From Bimuria novae-zelandiae CBS 107.79 (lineage: Eukaryota; Ascomycota; Dothideomycetes; Pleosporales; Didymosphaeriaceae), in NCBI GenBank assembly GCA_010015655.1, contig ML976741.1, forward strand, positions 124,001-188,000: a DNA stretch of 64,000 nucleotides, in the 5' to 3' direction. A model generated the notes under the pieces. It saw nothing but the letters and a program-made list of their open reading frames with translations. It made no database searches and was not told the origin of the DNA. This document shows, piece after piece, positions 35,619 through 46,705 of the stretch (the first letter of the stretch is position 1; every line of letters begins with the position of its first letter). The position numbers were made by a program, and so were the translations under genes.

Positions 35619-37730
35619 TCAGCAAAGCACCACATCCCTCACCTCAAACTCACCCCTCTCCACCCCATTCCAGACTTCTCCTTTCGCATACCCATCCACA
35701 TAACACTCACCCACGACCCTGAACCTCGCCGTCGCCCCGACTGGCCGCAGAATCACAGGCATCGAACACCCCACCAGCACAAAAACTTTATCTCCTTTCT
35801 CCACTGTATAAGGCGCTAGTCCAAAGTGGCCAGTGTCGAGTGTGATCAAACATCGCGATATATGCGCGCCATTTGCCGTCACCATGTCTAGTTTGACCCG
35901 CTCAGCCGGAAATATCATGTCGGTGACCTCACTGTCAAAGTACTCCTGAAAGTTTTTTCCACCGATGCGAAATTGGGAGAGATGTCGCCGCCACCACTCG
36001 AAGAAGGTAAATCCGTTGCCCATAGCGGAATCCCAGCCGTGGGTTTGTAGCTCCTGGATGTATGCGACGTCGGCGGGCGTGACGTTCATGACACCGTCTG
36101 GGAGGAAGTAGGTTGATGGGTCCTCGTGATGCGAGACCCACGGGATGTGGAAGAGCGAGGCACCGCCGGTGTCCCCCCAGATGGGATTGGCGTAAATGGT
36201 GTGAATGAGAGCCTTGACGGTGGCTTCTTCATCTCCATAGGGATTCAGGGTCGAAACTGGCTGGACATGCTCCATGCGTGAACTGTTGGCTCCGCCCGAA
36301 GGAGGGAAGGCCATGCCGTCTACAGCACCAATGCAGATACCCGAACAATTAAGTAGGAGAGACCCAGAATCGTTGTCTGGCGAGAAAGATATTATTGCCG
36401 CGCGTCCTGCATCAGCACGGTAGATGCTTGACGAATCGATGACATTTCGGAGATCAGGATATGCACCTTCAAATTGGTCGTAGTTATATAGGTCCCAGTC
36501 GTGCGGCACACCCGCACGATCGAAGTCTTTGCTCCAGTCCGTAGCCCAGCTCGGCTCCATGGTCTGGCTGAAGCTTTTTGCAAAGATAACGTCCAAACTT
36601 CCAGTGTACTCAATAATCGCTTTAGAAAAAGCAAGGAACACTTCGGTAGCTTGGAGGTCGTAGTCGATATAGGACTCGATGCGCTTGCTTATAGGATCTG
36701 GCATAAGACCGAGAAGTCCATATACGTTGTCGTGCGATCTCGTCGCTTGTGCACTCTGCGCCAGTGTGAGTAATGGCTGGCGTAGACTAAGATACTTGGT
36801 ATGTGGTGAAGCAACACTTTGTTGGATATCTCGGTACTCCAACTTTCCGGTCGCCCATGTCAATGTATAGGATTGTACGCTGAGAGCCATGTTGAACAGT
36901 TGCGGGATCTCCGGGTCCAGCGCTCCAATAAAGAACATGACAGCTTCTGCATTGAGAGTGACAAATCTCGACACGACACGGATCTTGTCCAGCGGCATTT
37001 CTCTGCTCCCACAGCCGACAGTAACACTCCCGTGGCTCATAGCAAGCTCTTGCAGCACCCACACTCGGTGCCAGTATGGGCGATTAAGAAGTCTCAACAT
37101 GGCCTTGTATGCATTCTTCTCCGGGTCTTTTCCTGAAAAGCGTCTGTCGACCAATTCTCGATAGACCATGTCAGCGCTCTGAAAGAGACCTTCTGCCATG
37201 AGATGCATAAAACGGAAGCCAACATCGCTATCTTCGGTTGCGAGACCGAGATGACTGTACACGCCTGCAGCTTGGCTGTAAATATCCCTCATACGAAGAA
37301 TCTCCGCTTTCACTTCCTCGGAATCAGATTGGTTGAGGCACACAGCGTCGACCCAGAACCTCACAGGCCATGGACCGGCAGTTGACATTGACGAGGCTCG
37401 GAGTGTCTGAAGTGCCGCTTCAAGGTTTTCGGTCACTTTGACAGCGTGATCGTCAATGGTGATTTTGCGCGAAGGGTTCTGAGCGTCGGCACCCCAGCAA
37501 TAAGAGAGGGCGAAATAGTCGCCCCACTCGTAGCGGGGAAAGGTCCTGGCGGCCGAAGATGGAAGCAGTGGACAATGATCGAGTGAGCATCGTATTGGTT
37601 CATTCCGGTCTGTGGTACGAGGAGGGTGAATGGTAAGAACCCGTATCTCCCCAGGGGCGAGCGTTCGATAAGGAAATATGTGGGTATTCAGGTTCGTGTT
37701 CCTGGAATTTTCCGATGAAGTCTCGGACAT
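35619..37730 (-). CDS. HET-domain protein (heterokaryon incompatibility-like)
   Basis: One uninterrupted frame of 703 aa from ATG 37730. The HET domain is at residues 70-230: the first block is DYFALSYCWG (74-80 for the core), the second FWVDAVCLNQ (125-134) and the third RPYWHRVWVLQELA (218-230). HET-domain proteins trigger cell death after fusion of incompatible hyphae, and many copies of the family have no known partner. The C-terminal 450 residues have no repeat or NACHT motif that I can see. They include ITLDTGHFGLAPYTVEKGDK and VLVGCSMPVILRP, the small beta-rich end segment common in this family. It lies tail-to-tail with the GTPase gene and 253 bp from HAUS1. Confidence 0.92.
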   Translation of the reverse strand: MSETSSENSRNTNLNTHIFPYRTLAPGEIRVLTIHPPRTTDRNEPIRCSLDHCPLLPSSAARTFPRYEWGDYFALSYCWGADAQNPSRKITIDDHAVKVTENLEAALQTLRASSMSTAGPWPVRFWVDAVCLNQSDSEEVKAEILRMRDIYSQAAGVYSHLGLATEDSDVGFRFMHLMAEGLFQSADMVYRELVDRRFSGKDPEKNAYKAMLRLLNRPYWHRVWVLQELAMSHGSVTVGCGSREMPLDKIRVVSRFVTLNAEAVMFFIGALDPEIPQLFNMALSVQSYTLTWATGKLEYRDIQQSVASPHTKYLSLRQPLLTLAQSAQATRSHDNVYGLLGLMPDPISKRIESYIDYDLQATEVFLAFSKAIIEYTGSLDVIFAKSFSQTMEPSWATDWSKDFDRAGVPHDWDLYNYDQFEGAYPDLRNVIDSSSIYRADAGRAAIISFSPDNDSGSLLLNCSGICIGAVDGMAFPPSGGANSSRMEHVQPVSTLNPYGDEEATVKALIHTIYANPIWGDTGGASLFHIPWVSHHEDPSTYFLPDGVMNVTPADVAYIQELQTHGWDSAMGNGFTFFEWWRRHLSQFRIGGKNFQEYFDSEVTDMIFPAERVKLDMVTANGAHISRCLITLDTGHFGLAPYTVEKGDKVFVLVGCSMPVILRPVGATARFRVVGECYVDGYAKGEVWNGVERGEFEVRDVVLC

Positions 37731-37983
37731 CGCGACCTTGCAAGACGTGTGATGTCGACGGTGCTGGATATGGCCGATGCGTTGACGTTGGTTCCATCGA
37801 CGGACAAACGTCCGACTTTATCTTCAGCCGCGAAGTTGTCTAGACCCTTGTCTACATGCGCGTGTGAGATCGAAATGAGTGAATGGGGGAATTTTAGACG
37901 AGGCGCAACCACTTCTGGTAGTGCAAGCACCACACCTCGGGCAAGAACATGTCCAAATGGTGTGCCGCGATTGATGTCCAACT

Positions 37984-38938
37984 TCAACCTACCAAGCCTT
38001 CAAAGAGCGCATCCCGTCGCCTTCTCACATTGTCCAGCTCGACCTCCAATCTGCCCACCTCTTTTCTCGCAGCGTCACGGTCCGCCGGCAAGCCAGCATA
38101 TTCGTCCACCTCCTTCTCCAATTCCTCCACGCTTTCTCGCAGGGCACTTAAAGCCGTCTGCTGTTCTAGCATGTCCGCGATGGCCTCTGCCGAACTGACG
38201 CTCTTGGACGCGGGTGTAGCGGCAGTTCTCGCCTGTGAGTGTTCCAACGAAGCGAGCTTGTCTTCATATTCGCGAATTTTCGCTCGCAAGTGTTTTATCT
38301 GGCGTGCATGTTCGGTGGTCTGGCGCTGTAGCGAGGAAGGAACGGAGAAGGCTGGATTCGATTGTAGTTCGTGGAGCTGGGCGCGGAGTAGCGACTGCTG
38401 CCTGTCGAGATATCTCTGCAGGGCCTGTATGTGCGCGATATTGTTCGTGAGAGTCTGCGACATAGACGTGTGCGCGATGAGGGCATGGGCAAGCGTCTCC
38501 GGATTCGTGCTGGTCGTGTCGAGGGCAACGGCGGTCGAGGCAAGCGCGGCCAGGGACTCGGCGCCTTCTGCGGTAAGATGCGCTTTTATCGTCTCGAGAA
38601 TTTTAACATGTTCGGGGTTGCGAGCTGCCTGCCCGAAATCAGCAATCGGACGCTGGCAGAGCGACCTTTTTCGCTCATACCTCGTCCGCTTCCAGCTCCT
38701 TGCACGCCTCCCGCTCCACCCTCTCCATGATCATCCGCTCCTCATCTGCGCGTTCGTTCGCGAGCGAAAGCTCCCTTAGCACCTTTAGCGTTTCTTCGTT
38801 ACGTTCGAAGGTGGGTACGATGCGGCCTGCGTATTTGTACGACAGCCACGAGTCGATCTGCGCCCAATCGGCAGCCTGGGCACGCTGCTGCCGGGCCTTG
38901 GACGGCGAAAAGAGGTCCTGAGGGGTGAGGTTGTCCAT
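37984..38938 (-). CDS. HAUS augmin-like complex subunit 1
   Basis: Two exons, 38938-38681 and 38628-37984, with a 52-nt intron (GTATGA donor, GCAG acceptor) and phase 0, give 300 aa. The start is the second in-frame candidate: the first is GTG, the ATG is at 38938. The N-terminal block LFSPSKARQQRAQAADWAQI...DSWLSYKYAGRIVPTFERNEET is the conserved opening of fungal HAUS1. The rest is long coiled coil (ARQIKHLRAKIREYEDKLAS...LRESVEELEKEVDEYA). Augmin binds existing microtubules and recruits gamma-tubulin for branching nucleation. In this window another gamma-tubulin recruiter is the ApsB-like gene at 1-2220, but the two are 36 kb apart. The head-to-head neighbour is a methyltransferase gene. 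Confidence 0.82.
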
Positions 38939-39314
38939 GTTGTCCACGGTGCGAAATGTTCTGGTGTTTGATTTCCCCTAACGCTGCCTGGCGCGGTTGG
39001 CAGGCGCGCCCGAGGTTGGTGGGGCAGGAGCTACCCCGGATTCTAGCCCTATATGCTTCTGGTGGCTTCCTTTGTTAACATGACGTGAACGTCGACATGC
39101 GCACTTCTCATCTCTCCATGCTCACGTACAGCAGCATCTTGCTCTGCACCCATTTTGTGCCTGGTTGAGCCGACCAGTAGATTTCCTCGCAACGCAGCCG
39201 TCCACCTTACTAACCAAGCTCCTCATCGCCCTGTTTTTTATCACTGCCTTCACGGTGCCTTTCCTACGCTCCCTCGTCCGTTCTGTTCGCGGTCCCCAAG
39301 TCCGATCCATTGGC
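38939..39314. promoter_or_regulatory. Divergent promoter of HAUS1 and isoaspartate methyltransferase
   Basis: 376 bp between ATGs on opposite strands. The + strand frame running into the methyltransferase gene is open from 39165 and encodes a hydrophobic stretch (LLIALFFITAFTVPF), but no ATG precedes 39315 in that frame. I take this as leader sequence, not coding. Confidence 0.45.
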
Positions 39315-40047
39315 ATGGCGTGGCGGAGCTCTGGCACCTCCAACGAGAGCCTCGTAGCGAACCTAGCGCGGAATGGCCTTATAACTGATAACCGCGTCAA
39401 GGAGGCCATGATGAAGGTGATCACTGCCTACACAAACAAGCTTGACTAGTCAAGGCCCGAAGCTTACAGTATGCCAGGTTGATCGCGCCCACTATGCCCC
39501 CTCATCCGCCTACGAGGACTCGCCCCAGCCTATCGGCCACCGCGCCACCATCTCTGCCCCGCACATGCACGCCTCAGCCTGCGAAACCCTCCTCCCACAT
39601 CTCACCCCCGGCGCCCGCGTCCTTGACGTAGGCTCTGGCTCCGGCTACCTGACGGCCGTGCTCGCGAACCTCGTAGGCCCGTCCGGCACCGTCATCGGCA
39701 TCGACCACATCCAGCCTCTCGTCGACATGGCCGCACACAACATGGCCAAGTCAGAAGAGGGCAGGAAGATGCTAGACTCGGGACAGGTCAAGTTTGTAAA
39801 GGGCGACGGGAGGAAAGGCTGGCCTGAGGCCGCGCCGTACGATGCCATCCATGTCGGCGCTGCGGCGGCCGAGCATCACCAGGCGCTGGCTGACCAGCTA
39901 AAGGCGCCGGGGCGGATGTTTGTCCCGGTTGAGGAGGGGCATATGCAGCATATTTACGTTGTAGATAAGAAGGAGGACGGGAGCGTCGAGAAGAAGAAGT
40001 TGTACGGAGTGCAATATGTCCCGTTGACTGACGCCCCGCCGGAGTGA
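39315..40047 (+). CDS. Protein-L-isoaspartate(D-aspartate) O-methyltransferase
   Basis: Two exons, 39315-39416 and 39478-40047, joined at K|VDRAHYAP, give 223 aa, the size of animal and plant PCMT (about 227). Motifs: [20 protein letters not shown] at the start, [20 protein letters not shown] (substrate-side), [16 protein letters not shown] (SAM motif I), [12 protein letters not shown] (motif post I), [10 protein letters not shown], and [11 protein letters not shown]. The enzyme methylates abnormal isoaspartyl residues using SAM and so starts their repair in damaged proteins. An alternative acceptor at 39469 would break the VDRAHY motif, so CCAG at 39474-39477 is chosen. The start is set by homology and because no upstream in-frame ATG exists. 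Confidence 0.93.
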
Positions 40048-40266
40048 AGGTGGACGAAGCTGTAACATATGCCATCTAGCGTCGACAAGGAATACAAGTG
40101 ACTTCATGGGCCGCTTCGCATAAGCAACATGTACCATCACCTCTGGGATGGCTTGCTATGAGGCTTCAAGGAACCCACTTCACACACACACAGTTGACGA
40201 CCCCTCCATGTCTTCCGCAGCGTACATATAGCCTACAAAATACCCACATACGTAAAACACTCCCCT

Positions 40267-42843
40267 CTAAAACCCCCTTCGCCGCTCCTCATACACGTAC
40301 GCCAAATGCTGCAGCACCAGCGCCATCTTCGGCGTCACGCCCCACACCCACACGTCGTTCAGCATTGTGGACCGATAGTGCGCCACAGCGCTGGCGAGCG
40401 AGCTGCCCGTGTACTCGCAGTCGGTTTCGGCGAGCAGCCGCTTGAAGCCCTCGCGGATCTCTGTTTCTTCGGGCGCCGGCGGACACTCCGGCGTCGTCGC
40501 GGTTTCGAGGACGTGCAGGAACTTAGTTACGAGGAGGACTGTCGCCGTTAGCATTTTCCCAGGGTAAGGGGCAGGTAAATCTAGGGAGGGAGAGACATAC
40601 TGCCAACCCAATCCGCAACGGCATGTTCCAAGCTCCAGCTCAACGCCGCCGTCTTCCGGAGCAGCGAATGCCCCAGCTTGACGAGCACATGGTGCCGCTC
40701 GTACGCCTTGCGCATGACGCTCGTCAGCGCCGGGGACCGCCGCAGCGGCACGTCCGCGAACACGGCCGCCGCGTCGGCGATCTCGTCGACGTTGTCGCTG
40801 ATCAGCATGAGGCGGTTGAACACGCTCATGTCCAGGTGCAGCCGCACGTGCGCCATGTGGATAACGCCCTCGGCGTTGAACATGAGCGGGCCCTCGGCTT
40901 CGGTCCACGGCGTGCTGCTGTCCTTGCGCTGGCGGGCGGCCGCGAGGACGTCTTCGCAGGCGGCGAGCGCCGCCGTGGTAGGCGCGAGGATGGTGTCGTG
41001 GAGGACCGCGGGCGTGAGTTCGAGCGCTTGTCGGATGGATTCCGTGTGCGTGTTTAGCGCGTGCGTGAGGAGGAGCATGGTGAGGATGGAGACTTGGGGC
41101 GGGGGCGTGGCGTCGGGGGAGAGGAGCAGGCGGCCGAGGACGTCGCGGACCGAAGACCGCGGAGCGGGCGGAGAAGAGGCTCGCAGGAGATGCCATTCTT
41201 CAGGCGCGGTGGCGTTCCAGAAGCGCTCTTCGTCGAGGTCTTCGAAGCCGAGGTCGTCGGTTTGCGAGAACCCCGTTGTGACGCCAAAGGTCGCGGAGAT
41301 CAGGTTTGACACGACGTACATGCCGAAGAGGAGGCGCTTGCTCGACTCGCGGTAGATCCATTCGTCCCAGTCGAGCCCGTCGCTGGTCGAGCGGTTGAGC
41401 AGCGCTTTTCGGAGACGGAAGTCGATGGCGAAGAGGCCAAGGTTTTCTAAGGTGCGGAGGACGATGGGGGCCATGCCGCTGAACATTCCGGCCAGCGAGA
41501 GGAGCACGCGCGTCTGCATTACCCACAATGGCGCCGGTTCCGGACTGCCGTTCACGATAGGGAGTCCGTTGTGGAGCGCGTGTGAGCTCATGGTCCCCGC
41601 TAGGACGAAGAGATTCTTGGCCTTCTCACGACGGAGACGATATAGTGCACCGATGCTGCAAATAGCCATGATCAGGGGGCTGGGAATTTGAAGCGGGTCA
41701 AACGAGTGGAGGTGGATAATTGGGAAGTGGCGGTGGAACCCCTCCAGGTAGCCAGAGAAGAACTGTTGCAGTTCTGTAAAGGAAGGTAAAAGCGTTTCGG
41801 GGAGGCCTAGACTTAACACACCCATTCTAAGATCATCACATATTATCCGATGTGTTTCTTCAGTGAACTGAAGGTTGGGAAGGTTTCTCAGGTTTGCACA
41901 TGCTTCAGAGTGAACTCGCAGCCGGGGTTTGGCGGCCGGATGATTCGTGTCCGTCCGAGTACTTTGTTCTGTTTCCATGTCGAAAAGCGCGAGGTACTCG
42001 GCAGACAGGTCAATGTTTTCCAGATCTTCCCAGCCTGGTGATGTGCCCTTGGCCGGCGTCGGGGCCGAATGGGCAAACGTAGCATCCTCCAAGTTGGGGT
42101 CGATGGCATCGTAAGCTGTGAATCCAAGCTGTGAAACAGGCGTTTCTGCTATGGGCATCTCTGTTTGGAGAGGCGTTCCCGTGATGAGCGGGTCGATCTC
42201 GATCCGCTGACGTTTCGCGGGCGGCTCGTGGTAGAAATTTGTTTCCACTTGCAATGGGTACGCTGCACGGGTTTCTGGTAAAGGTAGACCATTGAACTCC
42301 ATATTCATGGGTGGGAAGTCGAAGTTTATAGCTTCCATGCCCGGAAGGAAGGGACGTCCGCCATCGCTAGATGATGAACCAGACGATGATCTGAGAAGTG
42401 TGGATTGGGCATAGGACAGACTTGGAGCAGCGCTGGGGATGTCGACAATAGGGGTATAAAGCGCCTCGCCGTTCAATGAGTATTCATCCGGAGGTGTCAA
42501 TGGTGGAAGCGGGTGTGGTATGCGTGGTGATTCAGAGCCCTCTGCCAGGCGACCACCTGAGCCAAACTCTTCTGGATGTGCCTTCCTGTACTGTTCAGCA
42601 TGCAAGGTCCGCTCATGCCGCTTGACCAGATCTCTAGAAGCAAAGTTAGTATGTGAATGTCGTGTAGGACTTCTACGGACGATGAGCGTAAATGACGCAC
42701 TTTCTGGCATATTTGCGATCGCAATAGGCACATGGGAATGGCTTCTCTTGCGTATGTACTCTTTCATGTCTCGCGCAATGCTCACTGCGCTTGAAGACTC
42801 GTGCGCAATGTCGGCAAGTATACGTTTTCTTCATCTTTACCAT
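40267..42843 (-). CDS. C2H2 zinc-finger regulator with fungal-specific transcription-factor domain
   Basis: Three exons: 42843-42701, 42633-40601 and 40538-40267, giving 815 aa. The start exon encodes two C2H2 fingers: YTCRHCARVFKRSEHCARHERVH and FPCAYCDRKYARK|DLVKRHERTLH, the second interrupted by the first intron (67 nt, CATACTAAC branch). A Pro/Ser-rich linker follows, with PPAKRQRIEID as a likely nuclear localisation signal. The region from about residue 350 on (FSGYLEGFHRHFPIIHLHSF, MAICSIGALYRL, RVLLSLAGMFSGM, RLLFGMYVVSNLISATFG) is the fungal-specific regulatory domain (PF04082 type). Genes of this build control metabolism or development; the target is unknown. The last exon ends LQHLAYVYEERRRGF. 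GC-rich frames on the + strand inside 40600-41360 are shadows. Confidence 0.9.
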
Positions 42844-43588
42844 GCTTTTTTACGGTCTCAATGGCTAACCGGTGGCTATTGCGGGGCACTTGATAGTCTG
42901 CCGAGGTCGTTCTCGATTGTCACTACGGGCGCTGTCTTCCGACAACGTTCGCGCTTGGGAGTGATGATGCGAAGTGTTGAGGCTCGTTACTGCGAGCTCT
43001 GCGCGGGTAACAGCAGCAGTGGGCCAGCCTGGGCCGAAATGACAAGGATCTGCTACGATGTACAAGCCAAGGTCAGAATCTGGAGTAATCCGTTTTGCGG
43101 GGTGGCCAATGGGCGGGGGACTCGTGAGTGCGGATGAATAGCTCCGGAGCTTAGGGCGTGCGTAACTGCCGATGAGCGGAAAGCCGCGCAAAGCCATTCC
43201 GCCACGCAACGCCCACGCTTCACGTGCAGCACAAAACACAGGCCACTTGAGTATTGGCTATATCTTTCGATTTTGCAAGTACCTACAAAGCAACCATCGG
43301 TATCCCTCCGCGGCCGAGCGGATCGGAACCCAAGCCACCATGTCGTCCTGGGAAGTATTAGATGATTGGAGAAGAACATCAACACCAACAAATTCTTGTC
43401 CAGACACTACCAAACACAGCTCAGAGTAATCGCAATCATCAGATATCTGGTCGACACGTTCACGAGAGTTTTTTAGACACAAAATCGTAGCCGCGCGGCT
43501 CCGACGGATCACCATACGGAAACTGAATACCTGATATCGTTAATAAAGACAAATGTAAAGCTTGTTTGAAGTGAATTCCGTCGCTTCG
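42844..43588. promoter_or_regulatory. Intergenic between divergent regulator and HET genes
   Basis: 745 bp separating the ATG of the zinc-finger regulator (-) from the ATG of the second HET gene (+). No gene or recognised site. A + strand frame overlapping the first exon of the regulator is an antisense shadow. Confidence 0.45.
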
Positions 43589-46349
43589 ATGTCCTCGAAG
43601 CACTGCCATACGTACTGGATTCGTTCCACGAAGCTGTGCCATAAATGTCATCGTGCCAAGAGAATATACGAGATGCATGGTGTGGGTCACATGCACGACT
43701 TCTATGCTCCAGCGCTCACCTGCCCACCTAAGTACCTACCGCCTTGTTCTGTTAAGCAAAGGCGAATAATGCAACTCAGCTATTGCAAGCGGTGTCAGCA
43801 ATTCCAAGATGATATAGGAGCTCTAATACACCAGCCCCTCACCGCTAACAGACAAGATTGCGCAGCTGCAGGCACCAGCGTGAATAACGATGGAGACAGA
43901 TTTGGAGACGGGGCGGAGACAGAAGATGTGGACGTAGAGGCAGAATCGATTCTACCTGCCCACGACACCCCGCTCATTAACTGGCCGTCATACGAAACTA
44001 TTTTATTTGACAGTTTGGAAGAACTCCGCGGTGCGTACAACTCACCCTGTCCCCTTTGTCGCCGCGTATTCAGTCGTATCGACAAACATGACTGGCCCAA
44101 ACTCAATGCATTCAATATGGTCAACACCGTACTCGTCTTTAGCAGCAAGAAAGGCAAACCCACGCTGTCCGCCAGGCTCGACACCAACCCTACCTCCAAA
44201 ACCCTCAAATACGCGGACATAGAACCTGTTCGCAGTGCAAGGAAACTGAAATATCTCGGTGACCACCTCGCGGGCTTAGAAGAGGACGATCCACTGCTGG
44301 AGACGTTGAACGCATGTGCAGCGCTGGAGAACGGATCAACGGGAAGTAAAGGAAGTCTCGAGATGGCGAAGTTCTGGTTGACCGAGTGTATATATGGGCA
44401 TCCGAACTGTGAGCGGGACTTCTCGGGCTGGTTGCCCACGCGCTTGATTGATGTTGGAGATGCCGATGCGGAGCTTATGCCGCGACTGGTAGAAACGTCG
44501 ACTCTATCATCGCCTAGCTCAGAAGGTTGGGATGTGATTACATTCGTGGCGTTGTCGCATTGTTGGGGTGCAAAGCAGATCATTACTACGACTATGGCTA
44601 CATTTGATGACCGCAAACGAGGGATCGAGTGGAAAGAGCTGTCAAGGACTTTCCAGGATGCTATTGTCACGACACGCGGAATGGGGCAGCGATATATCTG
44701 GATCGACAGTCTGTGCATTATACAGGACTCGGTCGAAGATTGGATGGCTGAGAGCGTCCAAATGTGCACTGTGTATGAGCGCGCGCTCTTCACCGTCATG
44801 GCTGCACATGCGAGCGGAGGCGCAGACGGCTGCTTCGTCAAGCGTGACGGGTTCGCGCAGCTTCCACTAACTCTCCGATTCGACTCACCGGATAAGATGC
44901 ATTCCCAAGTTGCATGCTTCCAACTCCCCGATCATGGGCAAGGACTTTGGCCACGCTTTTCTCCAGTGCTCTTCACCCGGGCGTGGGTTCTCCAAGAGCA
45001 ATTTAATAGTCGAGCGCGGCTGATATTCTTCGGGGACCAAGTTCACTGGGAATGCCGAACCATGTGCGGCTCAGAACAGCGACCGCTGGACGGGAAGAAG
45101 ATATGGGACTTGGTCAGCGGGCCTGGGAGCCTAGCCGTACAGGAAGAAGATGACCCTGCTGATTGGTCCACGGGGATGCATAAGAAATGGTATGAGCTCG
45201 TGAGAAATTATTCAAGACGCGGTATCACGAAATCGTCAGACCGACTCATCGCCATTGATGGCATAGCACAAAGCTTACAGAAGCGCGCGTCAGATCGCTA
45301 TATCGCTGGACTGTGGTCAGACGGTCTGCCGGCTGGACTCATGTGGTACATTCCGTGGAGACTGACGAAGAGCGGATCTTGGCATGCTTTAGAGAAAGAA
45401 ACAAAAACTTTCTTGTGCAGCCGCCATGAGCTGGAATTGGCGCCTTCATGGTACGTAGTCTTATCTGAGTTGCTCCGCTGGCTTTTAATTGATTTCTAGG
45501 TCTTGGGCCTCTGTCACACCCCCCATAGACTGGTTCCCACTGTACAGCAAGCCGATAAATGCGTGCGATGTCCTCCAAGCAGACGCGCAAGGCAGCCCCT
45601 TCCACTCGCATGGAACGCTCATCTTGCGTGGCATGACACGCCGCCTATTCGTTGCGCCGTACTATCAGAGCTTACATTTCACCGGCACCCGCACTCAAAA
45701 CCCCAAGATCAAGGAATACGACGTGCATAACATGACCGACGACGGCAAACGTGCGAGCCACATCTGCTACGCCTCCACTCGCGCGCCATCGTGGCGTCAC
45801 AGACTTTCACCCTACCCCATCGAGTTCTTCCCCGACGAGATCCTCGACCCGACTCAGCCCGTCACCTTCATCGCCCTAGGCTACACCCCCGCCGCCGAAA
45901 TGCACAAGAAGCGCTTGATGCCTCACTTCCACTCCCTCGCCCTCGCCGCATCGCAACGCTCTATCTACACGCTCGCCCTCCAAACCGTACCCTCCTCACC
46001 GGACACATACCGTCGCGTCGGCTTCGCCACTTGGAACAACTGCTCCTGGTTCGGCTACTTTTGTGTCCACCCCTCTTACTCCCTAGAGTTCTTCTTGCGG
46101 CTGCGGAACATTCAAGAAGTGCACGGGTTGATTGCGATGCTGTTGGAAATACCGAGCTTGCTGCTGGCGTGCATCTTGGGGAGTTTGTTCGGACAGGCGA
46201 TTGTGCAGTTTCATGTGCAGGGGCCGGTCTGGTATAGAGAGCTGGTGAGGGGTAATGGAGGGAGGCATGAGCATGATGGGGAGATTAGGGACAAAGAGAC
46301 GTATCGGGAAGGATGGGAGGCAGAGGAGAGGACTATAAGGATTGTATAG
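43589..46349 (+). CDS. HET-domain protein, 903 aa, with Cys-rich N terminus
   Basis: Two exons, 43589-45450 and 45500-46349, with a 49-nt intron joining APSW to SWASVTPP, give 903 aa. The HET domain begins near residue 318: VALSHCWGAKQ, RYIWIDSLCIIQDSVEDW and LFTRAWVLQEQFNSRARLIF, with HWEC following. The N-terminal 170 residues contain spaced Cys pairs (LCHKCH, YCKRCQ, CPLCRRVF), which may bind metal; this is less usual in HET proteins. A hydrophobic stretch near residue 850 (LLEIPSLLLACILGSLFGQAI) could be a membrane segment. The start is the first ATG in the frame; an upstream exon cannot be excluded. It lies beside a P450 and 2.7 kb from the transposon block. Confidence 0.88.
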
Positions 46350-46705
46350 CTGTGAAAGCGGGGCTAGAAGCGGTTGGTGGGATGCGGAGGTTTGTGGTGA
46401 TCAGAGCTAACAAGGTCTTTGCCTGAGTGTTGGAGATCAGCCAGCAATGTGCAGAGTTCAGAGGGCATGAGTAGGTCAAAAATATTACCTGTCATTGGCA
46501 GTTGTTGAGTCTGCGTCTACCGGTTGGTATGGGCGCTGACGCCAGCAGTTATACCCCAAGCCGACAGGTATCCCAGTAGCAAACACACCCCTGCCAGGCC
46601 ATATCAACAAACAGCTAACATTATACCGTGTGATCTGCACTGCCGCACCGTGGAAATGAAGCAGGAACTCTTCCTCTTCTCGGAATGGCCACCCAAACAC
46701 GCAAA
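46350..46705. other. Short intergenic between convergent HET and P450 genes
   Basis: 356 bp with no gene or repeat that I can support; it should contain the 3' ends of both transcripts. Confidence 0.5.

Noticed and set aside
37949..38779. 276-codon + strand frame
   Set aside because: Antisense to HAUS1, whose two exons splice cleanly and match a known family; Ser/Cys-rich translation is typical of an antisense shadow.
39165..39314. N-terminal hydrophobic extension of the methyltransferase
   Set aside because: Frame is open but has no ATG before 39315, and PCMT proteins begin close to the MAWRSSG position.
40267..41196. 309-codon - strand frame as a separate gene
   Set aside because: Its last 91 codons are the final exon of the zinc-finger regulator; the rest is an Arg/Pro/His-rich out-of-frame reading of that gene.
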